Part shown: positions 43,336 to 50,850 of the stretch, one piece after another
Layout of the letters: every line of letters begins with the position of its first letter
Position numbering within the stretch: the first letter of the stretch is position 1
Source: Christensenella tenuis
GTDB lineage: Bacteria > Bacillota > Clostridia > Christensenellales > Christensenellaceae
Assembly: GCF_014287795.1 (NCBI RefSeq)
Contig: NZ_JACOON010000004.1
Span: forward strand, 1 to 64,000
Direction: 5' to 3'
Length of the DNA stretch: 64,000 bases
Program-made: the position numbers and the translations under genes
The notes under the pieces: generated by a model
What the model saw: only the letters and a program-made list of their open reading frames with translations
Told to the model about the DNA's origin: nothing
Database searches by the model: none

Positions 43336-45355
43336 TACAAAGGTAATTGTAATCCCAGAAGGAAAAATTTGTGACTATGTTGACGGAAAATTCCGTAACG
43401 ACACCCCAGAGGAATATGTGCGTCAAACCATTGAAAAGCGCCTCGTGAACGAGCATAAGTATCTGCTTAAGCAGATACGAATCGAGTATACTCTTCAGAT
43501 GGGATCAAGAAAGCCTCGTGCAGATATTGTCATCTTTGATAAGGATTGCACAGAGCAGACGCAAGAAAACATTAAAATTATTATTGAATGTAAAAAAGAA
43601 GCTGTCGAGGCACGCAATGCTAAAGAAGGTGTGGAACAGTTAAAAGCATACATGTCCGCTTGCCTTAATTGCGAATGGGGAATGTGGACAAATGGCCGTC
43701 AGAAAGAAGTCTATCGTAAGGTCAAAAATGAAAAAGGCCAGATAGAGTTTATGGATTATAATGATATTCCCTCTGCAGATGGCAATCTTGAAGATATTAA
43801 CCGGCCTAAGCGTACGACACTCAAAAATGCCTATGACGATAATCTGCTGTTCACATTCAAAACCTGTCATAACCACATTTATGTGAATGATGGCTTGCAA
43901 AAACAACCTGCGTTTTTTGAATTGCTCAAGGTTATTTTCTGCAAAATCGAGGACGAGAGAAACATTCCTAAGCCGCTTGAGTTCTATGCAACGTCAGAAG
44001 AACGTTCCAATCCTGACGGTCAGCTCACCGTTAAAAAGCGTATCTCTAAAATCTTCGATCAGGTTAAGAATAAGAAAAAATACAGGCTAATTTTTGATGC
44101 TAATGATGAAATCAAGTTGTCTCCTCGCAGCTTGGCCTATATCGTCAGTGAGCTTCAAAAGTATAGTCTGCTCAATACAAACATCGATATCAAGGGCAAG
44201 GCATACGAGGAAATCGTTGGAGCCAACCTTCGTGGTGATAGAGGCGAGTTCTTCACCCCAAGAAATGTCATGAAGATGGTTGTAGAAATGATCAACCCTG
44301 GTGTTGATGAAAAGGTTCTGGATAGCTCCTGTGGCACCGGCGGCTTCCTTGTGAATGCTATGACTCATGTCATTGAAAAACTTGAGAGACAGTTTGAAGA
44401 GGAACTTGGAATGCCCAAAGCCAACTGGAGTAATGAGGCAATCAATACTTTCAGAGACCGGATTTCTGAAATGGCTAAATCCAATTACTTTGGCTTTGAT
44501 ATCAATCCTGATCTCGTCAAGGCAACGAAGATGAACATGGTCATGAACAATGACGGTAGCGGCAATATTTTGCAGTCTAACTCCCTGTTGCCACCACATG
44601 AATGGACAGATGATTTCCGTTCTAACTTGGCTGAAGCGTTAGGCATCGATAAATCTGCTATCCGTAATCACAAAACGATTGAGTTCTTCAATGTGATTGT
44701 AACCAACCCGCCTTTTGGCAGCAAAATCCCGATCAAAGACAAGGCTATCCTGGAACAATTTGAACTGGCGCATGTTTGGGAAAACGATAAGAAAACCAAC
44801 ACTTGGGCAATGACTGAGCGTCTGCAGGCATCCGTTCCTCCAGAAATTTTATTTGTAGAGCGTTGCACTCAGCTGCTTGTTCCAGGCGGGCGTATGGGTA
44901 TTGTTCTGCCTGATAATATTTTGGGCGCACCAGGTCTTGGTTACATCCGAGAGTGGCTTATTAAAAACCATAGAATTATCGCCAGCGTAGACCTTCACGT
45001 AGATACTTTCCAGCCGAGAAACGGCACTCAAACTTCCGTACTGTTCTTGCAGAAGAAAACGCAGGAACAGAAAGATGCCGAGGAAAAAAGCGGTACGATG
45101 GCTGATTATAACATCTTTATGGCCATGGTAGAAAAGGTTGGCCACGACAAGCGTGACAATCCTACATTCAAACGTGACAAAGAAGGAAATGAGATTCTTG
45201 TTCCTGACACTAATAGCGTCCTTGTGCTTGGTGAAACCGGCGAAGGCGATCGCACGGTATCTCATGAGCAAAAGAAAAAGGTCGAGGATGATCAAACTCC
45301 GGATGTACCTGCCATCTTTGCAGAGTGGAAAACTAAGGAGGGATTAGCATGGTAA
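43328..45355 (+). CDS. Restriction-modification protein: N-terminal nuclease fused to N6-adenine methylase
   Basis: This 675-aa protein combines a type I HsdR-N-like PD-(D/E)xK nuclease (D66, E87-C-K89) with an N6 DNA methylase. The methylase has motif I DSSCGTGGF at about 332-340 and the catalytic NPPF at about 460-463; GDRGEFFTPR precedes motif I. No helicase motor is present. Together with the separate specificity gene this is the A/B architecture of BcgI-like type IIB enzymes. The ATG at 43328 follows GGAGGAG. It is intact and overlaps the S gene by seven bases. Confidence 0.9.
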   Translation: MADTKVIVIPEGKICDYVDGKFRNDTPEEYVRQTIEKRLVNEHKYLLKQIRIEYTLQMGSRKPRADIVIFDKDCTEQTQENIKIIIECKKEAVEARNAKEGVEQLKAYMSACLNCEWGMWTNGRQKEVYRKVKNEKGQIEFMDYNDIPSADGNLEDINRPKRTTLKNAYDDNLLFTFKTCHNHIYVNDGLQKQPAFFELLKVIFCKIEDERNIPKPLEFYATSEERSNPDGQLTVKKRISKIFDQVKNKKKYRLIFDANDEIKLSPRSLAYIVSELQKYSLLNTNIDIKGKAYEEIVGANLRGDRGEFFTPRNVMKMVVEMINPGVDEKVLDSSCGTGGFLVNAMTHVIEKLERQFEEELGMPKANWSNEAINTFRDRISEMAKSNYFGFDINPDLVKATKMNMVMNNDGSGNILQSNSLLPPHEWTDDFRSNLAEALGIDKSAIRNHKTIEFFNVIVTNPPFGSKIPIKDKAILEQFELAHVWENDKKTNTWAMTERLQASVPPEILFVERCTQLLVPGGRMGIVLPDNILGAPGLGYIREWLIKNHRIIASVDLHVDTFQPRNGTQTSVLFLQKKTQEQKDAEEKSGTMADYNIFMAMVEKVGHDKRDNPTFKRDKEGNEILVPDTNSVLVLGETGEGDRTVSHEQKKKVEDDQTPDVPAIFAEWKTKEGLAW

Positions 45356-46824
45356 ATGATAATTTGGCGTATCAAATTACGGCAAATCCCGATTCAGAGG
45401 TGGTGATTGACGAGGCACCGATTAAATGGTGTACTGTATCACTTTCAGAGGTCATCGAGCGAGGAAAACGCTTAGAAGCAAGCGTGTATGATGTTGAAGC
45501 AAAGCAGGCTCGGGAGGTCATTGCAAATGGTAAATATCCGCTTACTGCACTTGGTGGTGCAGATGGAATGACAACATCTTATACTGGAGCACGATTCAAG
45601 CGAATTTGGGTTGAAAAATCCGATTATCCAATCTATCAGCCGTCCAGCATTATGGATATAAAGCCTTCTCCAGATGGATATATTTCCGCACTAACCGACA
45701 CAAATATTGATGCATTACGAGTAACCAAGGGACAAGTCCTTATGACATGCTCTGGCACAATCGGAAAAGTATCTTTTGTTTCGAATACGATGGATAACAT
45801 GATCTTCAGCCATGACCTTTTGCGCATAAACTGTAATAGGCCGGGTGATGCAGGATATGTATATGCATACTTAAAAAGTAGAGTCGGAAATAAAATTTTA
45901 CTGACAAATAGCTATGGTGCGGTAATTACTCATATTGAGCCTGAACATCTTGCGACCGTTCCAATTCCAGATGCCCCGGATGCACTCAAGCTGAAAATTG
46001 GCAATTTGATTACCCGCTCGTATAATCTTCGTGATGAGTCGAATGCCTTAATTGATCAAGCAACCAAATTGCTAATTGAAGAACTGAGACTACCAGCAAT
46101 TGAGGACTTTGAAGTTGATTGCTTTAAGAAGAATGCACCGGTAGAAACATTTAATGTGAAATTAAGCGAAATGGACTATCGCTTGGAAGCATCTTACCAT
46201 GTTCCGATTGTTGATGCAATCGTAAAGCACTTAGAAAAGTATGCGGCAGAAGTAACGATTGTTGGTGATAAGAGAATTAGTAAGAGCGTCTTTTTGCCCG
46301 GTCGATTTAAGCGAGTGTATGTTGATGAGGGATATGGACGAGTATTTTTTGGTGGAAAACAGTTATTCGAGCTTGATCCCACAAATACAAAGTATTTATC
46401 CATTTCTAAGCACGACAAACGGATGAAAGAGGAACTTGAACTCAAAGAAAACCTTATTCTAATTACAAGAAGCGGTACAATAGGAAAGACCGTGCTTGTT
46501 CCTAAGCATTGGGAAAATTGGGTTGCAAGTGAAGATGTGTTGCGCATCGCTCCAACAAATGAAGAAATGGCAGGATACCTTTACATTTATTTGTTGTCAG
46601 ACTATGGCGCAAAACTTATTGAACGATGTGCTTATGGATCTGTTATCTCGCATATTGATGATACGCATATCTATAATCTACCCGTGCCCTTGCTTAAAAA
46701 TTCTGAGATTCAACAGAAAATCAATACCCTTGCGCTTGAGGCTAACCAAAAACGCTATGAAGCCTACAAGTTAGAGCAAAATGCGTTGGAAATTATGGAT
46801 AAAGAAGTAATATACGCAAAGTGA
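45349..46824 (+). CDS. hsdS: Specificity subunit with two target-recognition domains
   Basis: This 491-aa protein has two tandem HsdS-like target-recognition domains. Each carries a conserved (T)CSGTIGK or RSGTIGK element (VLMTCSGTIGKVSFVSNTMD and LILITRSGTIGKTVLVPK) and a spacer helix with NSYGAVITHI or CAYGSVISHI. It would direct the fused nuclease-methylase to a bipartite DNA site. The start lies within the stop region of the partner gene, giving tight coupling. The recognition sequence cannot be read from the protein. Confidence 0.9.
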   Translation: MVNDNLAYQITANPDSEVVIDEAPIKWCTVSLSEVIERGKRLEASVYDVEAKQAREVIANGKYPLTALGGADGMTTSYTGARFKRIWVEKSDYPIYQPSSIMDIKPSPDGYISALTDTNIDALRVTKGQVLMTCSGTIGKVSFVSNTMDNMIFSHDLLRINCNRPGDAGYVYAYLKSRVGNKILLTNSYGAVITHIEPEHLATVPIPDAPDALKLKIGNLITRSYNLRDESNALIDQATKLLIEELRLPAIEDFEVDCFKKNAPVETFNVKLSEMDYRLEASYHVPIVDAIVKHLEKYAAEVTIVGDKRISKSVFLPGRFKRVYVDEGYGRVFFGGKQLFELDPTNTKYLSISKHDKRMKEELELKENLILITRSGTIGKTVLVPKHWENWVASEDVLRIAPTNEEMAGYLYIYLLSDYGAKLIERCAYGSVISHIDDTHIYNLPVPLLKNSEIQQKINTLALEANQKRYEAYKLEQNALEIMDKEVIYAK

Positions 46825-46835
46825 GGTGATCCAGA

Positions 46836-47625
46836 ATGCCGGGATATAAAGACTGGATAGATGCAATCGACATAAAGGTTGACTATTTTTCTGCATTTAT
46901 GAAAGCCTGGATTGCCTTCAATGCATGGTATAACTTTAGCGGTGAGGTCCCTTCTGGAAGCGACAAGGATTGTATTGAATATATCGCAGGACAAACAAAC
47001 AGATTTAAGACTTATATGATGAATCTTATTAATGCAGAAGATGCAGATGGAAGTGCATATCGTGAAAATATTGCAAAATTGCATGGGGCACTTCTTCATG
47101 CGGCAATTACTACACAGGAATACATAGGTGTTCGACAGTCGGTTTCATTTGCAGAAGTGGCGGTCAAAAATGCAAACACACTCACGCGAAAAGATTACTA
47201 TCAACACCATTATGAATGCTCAAGAGGACGTGGGAAAACAAAAACCGTAGTTACGGTAAAATCAACAGGCGCTTCAGTATTCAGCTTTGAGCTTTGAGCA
47301 GGAAGGTTATGATATAGAGGTGCTTAGAGAGCAATCTGATTTTATGCATTTGACGTCTACACAAAAATCAAAATGTGAGGAATGCTATAGAGAACTGACC
47401 CCATATCGCATTACCAGCGTTCTTGCATCAGGGCAGCCTACAAAACAAATCGGAGCATATAACTTTGTAAGTAGCGCCGGAAAGATTAGTGAAGCTATAG
47501 TAATAATACTGTATATGCTACGCTGTTGCCTTGCACATGGTGATATATCTCCGGATGAGTCAGCAAATGAAGTATATAAATATGCTTATGAAGTGTTGTG
47601 TGCACCGCTTAGAAAGCTAAAATAA
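46836..47625 (+). pseudogene. HEPN-like nuclease gene frameshifted by a 7-bp duplication
   Basis: The first frame (46836-47297) encodes IDIKVDYFSAFMKAWIAFNA and onward to STGASVFSFEL, then a stop. The second frame continues SFEQEGYDIEVLREQSDFMH to the end at 47625. The two are joined if one of two adjacent copies of AGCTTTG (47283-47296) is removed, giving about 260 residues. The C-terminal half has RCCLAH, the Rx4H motif of HEPN RNases. The context next to R-M genes resembles MAE_28990/MAE_18760-type HEPN genes. The last of the three defence genes appears to be switched off. Confidence 0.75.
47283..47296 (+). repeat. Tandem 7-bp duplication (AGCTTTG twice)
   Basis: Two adjacent AGCTTTG copies create the +1 frameshift in the HEPN gene. 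Loss of one copy would restore the frame, so this could act as a reversible switch. Confidence 0.85.
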
Positions 47626-47630
47626 ATAAC

Positions 47631-47665
47631 AAGTCCCTGCTGGTTAATAATTTCCAGCAGGGGCT
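47631..47665 (+). terminator. Terminator after the R-M/HEPN operon
   Basis: A stem CCCTGCTGG/CCAGCAGGG, extended by AAG/CTT, lies six bases after the HEPN stop codon. The T run is poor. Confidence 0.75.
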
Positions 47666-47711
47666 TACTGTTTACCTGTGTACACCCATGATATACAAAT
47701 TGTTTCTTCGA

Positions 47712-47943
47712 ATTTCTACGCAGATTGCATAGAAGTGATTTTGACTTCGACACAGGTTGTGTCGAAGTTGGATTTCGGACTTCTGTCCACGTTGGACAGA
47801 AGTTAACTTTTTCACTTCCGACCAACTTGGTCGGAAGTCCGTTTCAAACTTCACGCCAAGTTGTCGGGGAGTTGATGCTGAAAATTCTGCCCAAGTTGAG
47901 CAGAATTCTTTGAGATATATTTCGTGCCATGCTGGCACAAATT
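47712..47943. repeat. Array of seven covarying hairpins spaced about 35 bp
   Basis: Seven 25-nt hairpins start near 47712, 47744, 47779, 47814, 47848, 47883 and 47919. Units 2-4 have perfect 10-bp arms: ACTTCGACAC/GTGTCGAAGT, ACTTCTGTCC/GGACAGAAGT and ACTTCCGACC/GGTCGGAAGT. Unit 6 has one mismatch and unit 1 uses wobble pairs. Loops are five bases, mostly of the form AnGTT or AACTT. The arm sequences differ while pairing is kept, which indicates selection for structure. It is non-coding. Confidence 0.85.
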
Positions 47944-47969
47944 TTGAAATAGCAGAGCCGACCGCCCAA

Positions 47970-48008
47970 GTCAACGGTCAAGATGAACGGGCTACGCCCG
48001 CCGTTGAC
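47970..48008. repeat. oriT-like inverted repeat
   Basis: GTCAACGG (47970-47977) pairs with CCGTTGAC (48001-48008), with an inner GGGC/GCCC stem near the right arm, followed by GTGCGTTCGTCCCC. An inverted repeat next to a GC-rich nick-like region is typical of transfer origins of mobilizable elements. Assignment as oriT is inference. Confidence 0.4.
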
Positions 48009-48039
48009 AAGTGCGTTCGTCCCCGCTAATGGGCAGACA

Positions 48040-48070
48040 AGGGGCGATAGTAAAAAGTGCTGTCGCCCCT
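48040..48070. repeat. Hairpin AGGGGCGA/TCGCCCCT near the element's right end
   Basis: An 8-bp perfect stem with a 15-base loop lies between the oriT-like dyad and the right junction. Role unknown; it may belong to the transfer origin or the element end. Confidence 0.5.
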
Positions 48071-48157
48071 ATTCACAAAAAAGATACAACTGCGACGGCA
48101 AGTATTTCCTATGAAAATCTTGACAACAACGGTCGATATCTGTATAATTAATAATTT

Positions 48158-48286
48158 TGCTACTCTATCTGCGGCTTGCTCCCATCCGCTTTGTATAACT
48201 TTTTGGGTCTGTTTACTAATTTTTTCAGCTTCTTTCATGGCTGTTTTTAAATTGGTAATATCCGCTTTTACTGTTACATTTTCTAT
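48158..48286 (-). pseudogene. Tape-measure N-terminal fragment, copy B
   Basis: The frame reads IENVTVKADITNLKTAMKEA, continues through EKISKQTQKV and GWEQAADRV, then runs into element sequence. The content (regular Lys/Ala/Glu helix at the start of a long gene following the tail chaperones) fits a phage tape measure. It is identical in the shared part to copy A at 49052-49270. The likely start codon is ATA instead of ATG. Confidence 0.55.
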
Positions 48287-48318
48287 TTATCTATTTTTCC
48301 TTTCTAAAAATCTTCACA

Positions 48319-48352
48319 AAAAAGGCCGTTTGCTTTCACAAACAGCCCTTTT
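48319..48352 (-). terminator. Terminator of lipoprotein gene B
   Basis: GGGCTGTTTG pairs with CAAACGGCC on the minus strand, followed by six T residues. Confidence 0.85.
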
Positions 48353-48370
48353 GTACTTATTTTAACGCCG

Positions 48371-48952
48371 TTATCCAAAGATCAATTCCAGCATATCCGG
48401 AGTATAGGTGATTTGAATTTCTTCCACAATACCATTTTCCAATATAAAATTTATAGTATAGTTGCCAATTTTATGTTTTTTGTTTTGGTACATTTCTTCT
48501 ATACCCCCCTGCGGCTCCGACCATTCTTTCCACTTTGTCCATGTATATAAATTTCCTTCTTCATCAACATAGGTTGTAATGAGCGTAACCGTATCTTTAT
48601 ACTCCGACAAATTTTCTATGAACTCACCCGCGGTCATCGTGACTAACTCACTTCCTACCGCAACCTGAAACTCGCAATCCTTATAGGCATCCGCAAGTTC
48701 ACGTACCGTGCTTCCAATCTTTATGCCTCGCTTTGTACTAAGTTCGCGTCCTTTATAATCATACTGCATTTCAATCTCAAAAAAGAATGGGGTATCTAAT
48801 TCCTCTGCCATGGCGATGCACTTCCCGTCTTCATACACTCCATACTCATCAGTCTGTAACACTCCACTTCCATTGCTGCCGCTGTCTCCGCACCCCGTAA
48901 ACACTCCCGCCATTATCAATACCGCGGCCACCGAATACAGAACCCTTTTCAT
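48371..48952 (-). CDS. Prophage-borne lipoprotein B
   Basis: This 193-aa lipoprotein (lipobox AGVFTGCGDS) has a mature N-terminal half nearly identical to lipoprotein A (DEYGVYEDGKCIAMAEELDT, KIGSTVRELADAYKDC) and a different C-terminal half containing TTYVDEEGNLYTWTKWKEWS. It has its own terminator and leader inside the tail gene block, which is the arrangement of a moron, a lysogen-expressed extra gene. Similarly placed surface lipoproteins in other phages block superinfection; that function is inferred. Confidence 0.75.
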   Translation of the reverse strand: MKRVLYSVAAVLIMAGVFTGCGDSGSNGSGVLQTDEYGVYEDGKCIAMAEELDTPFFFEIEMQYDYKGRELSTKRGIKIGSTVRELADAYKDCEFQVAVGSELVTMTAGEFIENLSEYKDTVTLITTYVDEEGNLYTWTKWKEWSEPQGGIEEMYQNKKHKIGNYTINFILENGIVEEIQITYTPDMLELIFG

Positions 48953-49051
48953 GCCGAATCCCCCTCTTTGTATTTCTTACCGCCATTATATCATCCCGCT
49001 TTCCCCCTTTCAACGCCATAGCCTTTGCGCCATTTTTAACCCTTTCAGACG

Positions 49052-49270
49052 TCAAAGAACCGCCTCCCGGTAGTTTCTGTTAATCGCAGACAACGGGACG
49101 TTCATTCGGTTGCTTTCATCGGCTATTTGCGAAAATGATTTTTCTACTCTATCTGCGGCTTGCTCCCATCCGCTTTGTATAACTTTTTGGGTCTGTTTAC
49201 TAATTTTTTCAGCTTCTTTCATGGCTGTTTTTAAATTGGTAATATCCGCTTTTACTGTTACATTTTCTAT
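49052..49270 (-). pseudogene. Tape-measure N-terminal fragment, copy A
   Basis: This 72-codon frame starts IENVTVKADITNLKTAMKEA and ends SAINRNYREAVL before TGA. Residues 1-43 match copy B exactly; the remainder is unique and ends where the second direct repeat begins. The likely start codon reads ATA with AAGGA upstream. It is a scrap of the tail tape-measure gene. Confidence 0.55.
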
Positions 49271-49302
49271 TTATCTATTTTTCCTTTCTAAAAATCTTCA
49301 CA

Positions 49303-49335
49303 AAAAAGGCCGTTTGCTTTCACAAACAGCCCTTT
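49303..49335 (-). terminator. Terminator of lipoprotein gene A
   Basis: The same hairpin as at 48319-48352, duplicated with the repeat, again followed by T residues on the minus strand. Confidence 0.85.
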
Positions 49336-49357
49336 AAATCTATTTTTCTAAACTTTC

Positions 49358-49945
49358 TCACTTCTTCCATGGCACCAATGAATCCGGATTATACCCTATC
49401 ATAATACTTTCGATTATATTGTCTTCTATAAGAAAATCAATTTTATAATGTTTAACAATGTAGTCTCCACTTTCGTACATTGCATCTCGTCCCCCGTTCT
49501 CATCTGCCAAAGCCCGGAAATCCTGGTGGCTGTACAGCTTCCCGTTGACATCATACGTAAAAAAGACAAGAGCGTCGGCTTCCGCTTCCTTATATTCCGC
49601 CAAACTATCAATATATTCAGATGCCGAAATGAAGTCGCCTCCATCATTTGCCGGATGCCAAAATATACACTCTTTGTAAGCGTCTACCAGCTCGCGCACC
49701 GTGCTTCCAATCTTTATGCCTCGCTTTGTACTAAGTTCGCGTCCTTTATAATCATACTGCATTTCATTCTCAAAAAAGAATGGGGTATCTAATTCCTCTG
49801 CCATGGCGATGCACTTCCCGTCTTCATACACTCCATACTCATCAGTCTGTAACACTCCACTTCCATTGCTGCCGCTGTCTCCGCACCCCGCAAACACTCC
49901 CGCCATTATCAATACCGCAGCCACCAAACACAGAACCCTTTTCAT
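49358..49945 (-). CDS. Prophage-borne lipoprotein A
   Basis: This 195-aa lipoprotein (lipobox AGVFAGCGDS) is the tandem partner of lipoprotein B. The first ~95 residues are almost the same; the rest is unrelated at a glance (CIFWHPANDGGDFISASEYI, FFTYDVNGKLYSHQDFRALA). The break in similarity falls inside the gene, pointing to recombination or strong diversifying selection on the exposed C-terminal half. It sits between the tail chaperone genes and the tape-measure scraps. Confidence 0.75.
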   Translation of the reverse strand: MKRVLCLVAAVLIMAGVFAGCGDSGSNGSGVLQTDEYGVYEDGKCIAMAEELDTPFFFENEMQYDYKGRELSTKRGIKIGSTVRELVDAYKECIFWHPANDGGDFISASEYIDSLAEYKEAEADALVFFTYDVNGKLYSHQDFRALADENGGRDAMYESGDYIVKHYKIDFLIEDNIIESIMIGYNPDSLVPWKK

Positions 49946-50127
49946 GCCGAATCCCCCTCTTTGTATTTCTTACCGCCATTATATCATCCCGCTTCTCCTC
50001 CTTCAACGCCATAGCCTTTGCGCCATTTTTGACCCTTTCAGACGTCAAAGAACCGTTTCTGGCGTTCTTTAAATCCATCCATTTTTTCCATACAGGGTTA
50101 TATTGTGCCTCCATAATTGATTACGAT

Positions 50128-50235
50128 CTATCCGGAAAGTTTAATGAAGGGTTCATCCAGCATTTCCTCTTTTATATTAACCCCTTCTTTGTCCAGCGTA
50201 TATTGCCTCTCCAAACGGAGGGGTAATTTCTGTAT
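50128..50235 (-). CDS. Small phage ORF with apparent ATA start
   Basis: A 35-codon frame reads IQKLPLRLERQYTLDKEGVN and ends DEPFIKLSG. AGGAGGGGTGAT lies at ideal distance before the codon ATA, where ATG is expected. It directly follows the GT chaperone stop. Either ATA is used as a rare start or the start has been lost by a G-to-A change. Function unknown. Confidence 0.4.
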   Translation of the reverse strand: MQKLPLRLERQYTLDKEGVNIKEEMLDEPFIKLSG

Positions 50236-50250
50236 AGTATCACCCCTCCT

Positions 50251-50717
50251 TCATCCCACCTCGTCAATAAACCATACCTTCTCTGCTTCCGTCGCATTCC
50301 GCATCCGCAAGAACCAGTCCAGCCGCTGATTCATAAATTCGTGCACCGGCAAACCGAACCGTTCAAACATCGTATTTGCCATAAAATAAATATCATTGAT
50401 TATTTGGCGGTTCGTTTGCCCCGCCCTTCGGCGTTTTTTCCCGCTTCCACCCCGGTAAACGCCTCTACCACATTTGCATTGAGGTCACGCCACGCCCTCA
50501 TTACTTCCGCAAGATCGCATCCCTCGCGCAGCTTGCTTTCCGGCATCTTGAGGTATCCTGCCAGCACGTTCATTGCCGCAAGCCCGGCTTCTTTATCCAA
50601 TAAAATATTCTTTTCTTTATATTTCTCCGTAAATTCCACCAGTGCAAGCCAATCCCCGATGCACACATTTTTCTTGGTATATTCTCTTCCGTCTGCATTA
50701 ATTCTGATTTCCTTCAT
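50251..50717 (-). CDS. Tail assembly chaperone GT, made by -1 frameshift
   Basis: Reading from ATG 50717 and slipping back one base at A AAA AAC (50439-50433) bypasses the G stop at 50400. The -1 frame is open: KKRRRAGQTNRQIINDIYFM, then FERFGLPVHEFMNQRLDWFL, and stop at 50251-50253. This mirrors the G/GT arrangement of lambdoid and many Gram-positive siphophages, where a few percent of ribosomes shift and both products help load the tape measure into the tail tube. Confidence 0.8.
50400..50717 (-). CDS. Tail assembly chaperone G
   Basis: This 105-aa protein (MKEIRINADGREYTKKNVCI, WLALVEFTEKYKEKNILLDK, AFTGVEAGKNAEG) follows the major tail protein gene, the fixed position of the G chaperone in siphophages. 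AAGGAG precedes the ATG. The gene ends in a Lys/Arg-rich tail that contains the slippery heptamer for the GT product. Confidence 0.8.
   Translation of the reverse strand: MKEIRINADGREYTKKNVCIGDWLALVEFTEKYKEKNILLDKEAGLAAMNVLAGYLKMPESKLREGCDLAEVMRAWRDLNANVVEAFTGVEAGKNAEGRGKRTAK
50433..50439 (-). promoter_or_regulatory. Programmed -1 frameshift site A AAA AAC
   Basis: On the minus strand the bases AAAAAAC are in exact phase (GGA AAA AAC) for the classic X XXY YYZ heptamer. The overlapping -1 frame stays open for about 60 codons. Confidence 0.8.
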
Positions 50718-50850
50718 AATAAATCTCCTTTTTATAGTTTATTTAATCTATAGTTCAGCCGTATCCGGCATTGTTTTCAAAATGGATACGCCCGCTCAAG
50801 CAATACTCAAACGGGCGCATTTTCTTTTGCTTTATTTAGTTGTCATTTCG

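Larger units (their letters stand above)
42184..48158 (+). mobile_element. Remnant of a TnpV-type integrative element carrying restriction-modification genes
   Basis: This 6-kb block is on the opposite strand to the prophage genes, is more AT-rich, and starts with transposon-associated genes (TnpV, DUF6809). It contains an R-M pair, a HEPN gene, a hairpin array and an oriT-like dyad. Phage gene fragments abut both edges: a tail gene C-terminus on the left and a tape-measure N-terminus at about 48158 on the right. No integrase or relaxase remains. The exact ends are not certain. Confidence 0.65.
48160..50055. repeat. Two direct ~0.9-kb repeats (48160-49062 and 49144-50055)
   Basis: Both copies contain a tape-measure fragment, a terminator, a lipoprotein gene and its leader, in the same order, separated by 81 bp. 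Leaders, signal peptides, N-terminal halves and 3' flanks are almost identical; the C-terminal halves of the lipoprotein genes differ strongly. Confidence 0.9.

Noticed and set aside
47712..47943. CRISPR array
   Set aside because: Units are palindromes that differ in sequence; there are no identical direct repeats, unique spacers or cas genes.
47672..48029. Frames with repeated SWxEVxKLxS-like segments in the hairpin array
   Set aside because: The apparent protein repeats follow from the roughly 35-bp hairpin spacing. There is no start signal, and selection acts on pairing, not on codons.
49842..50114. 90-aa frame starting MEAQYNPVWKKWMDLKN
   Set aside because: The first 20 residues could be a phage gene remnant, but the remainder is the lipoprotein leader and signal region read in another frame, duplicated at 48849-49055.
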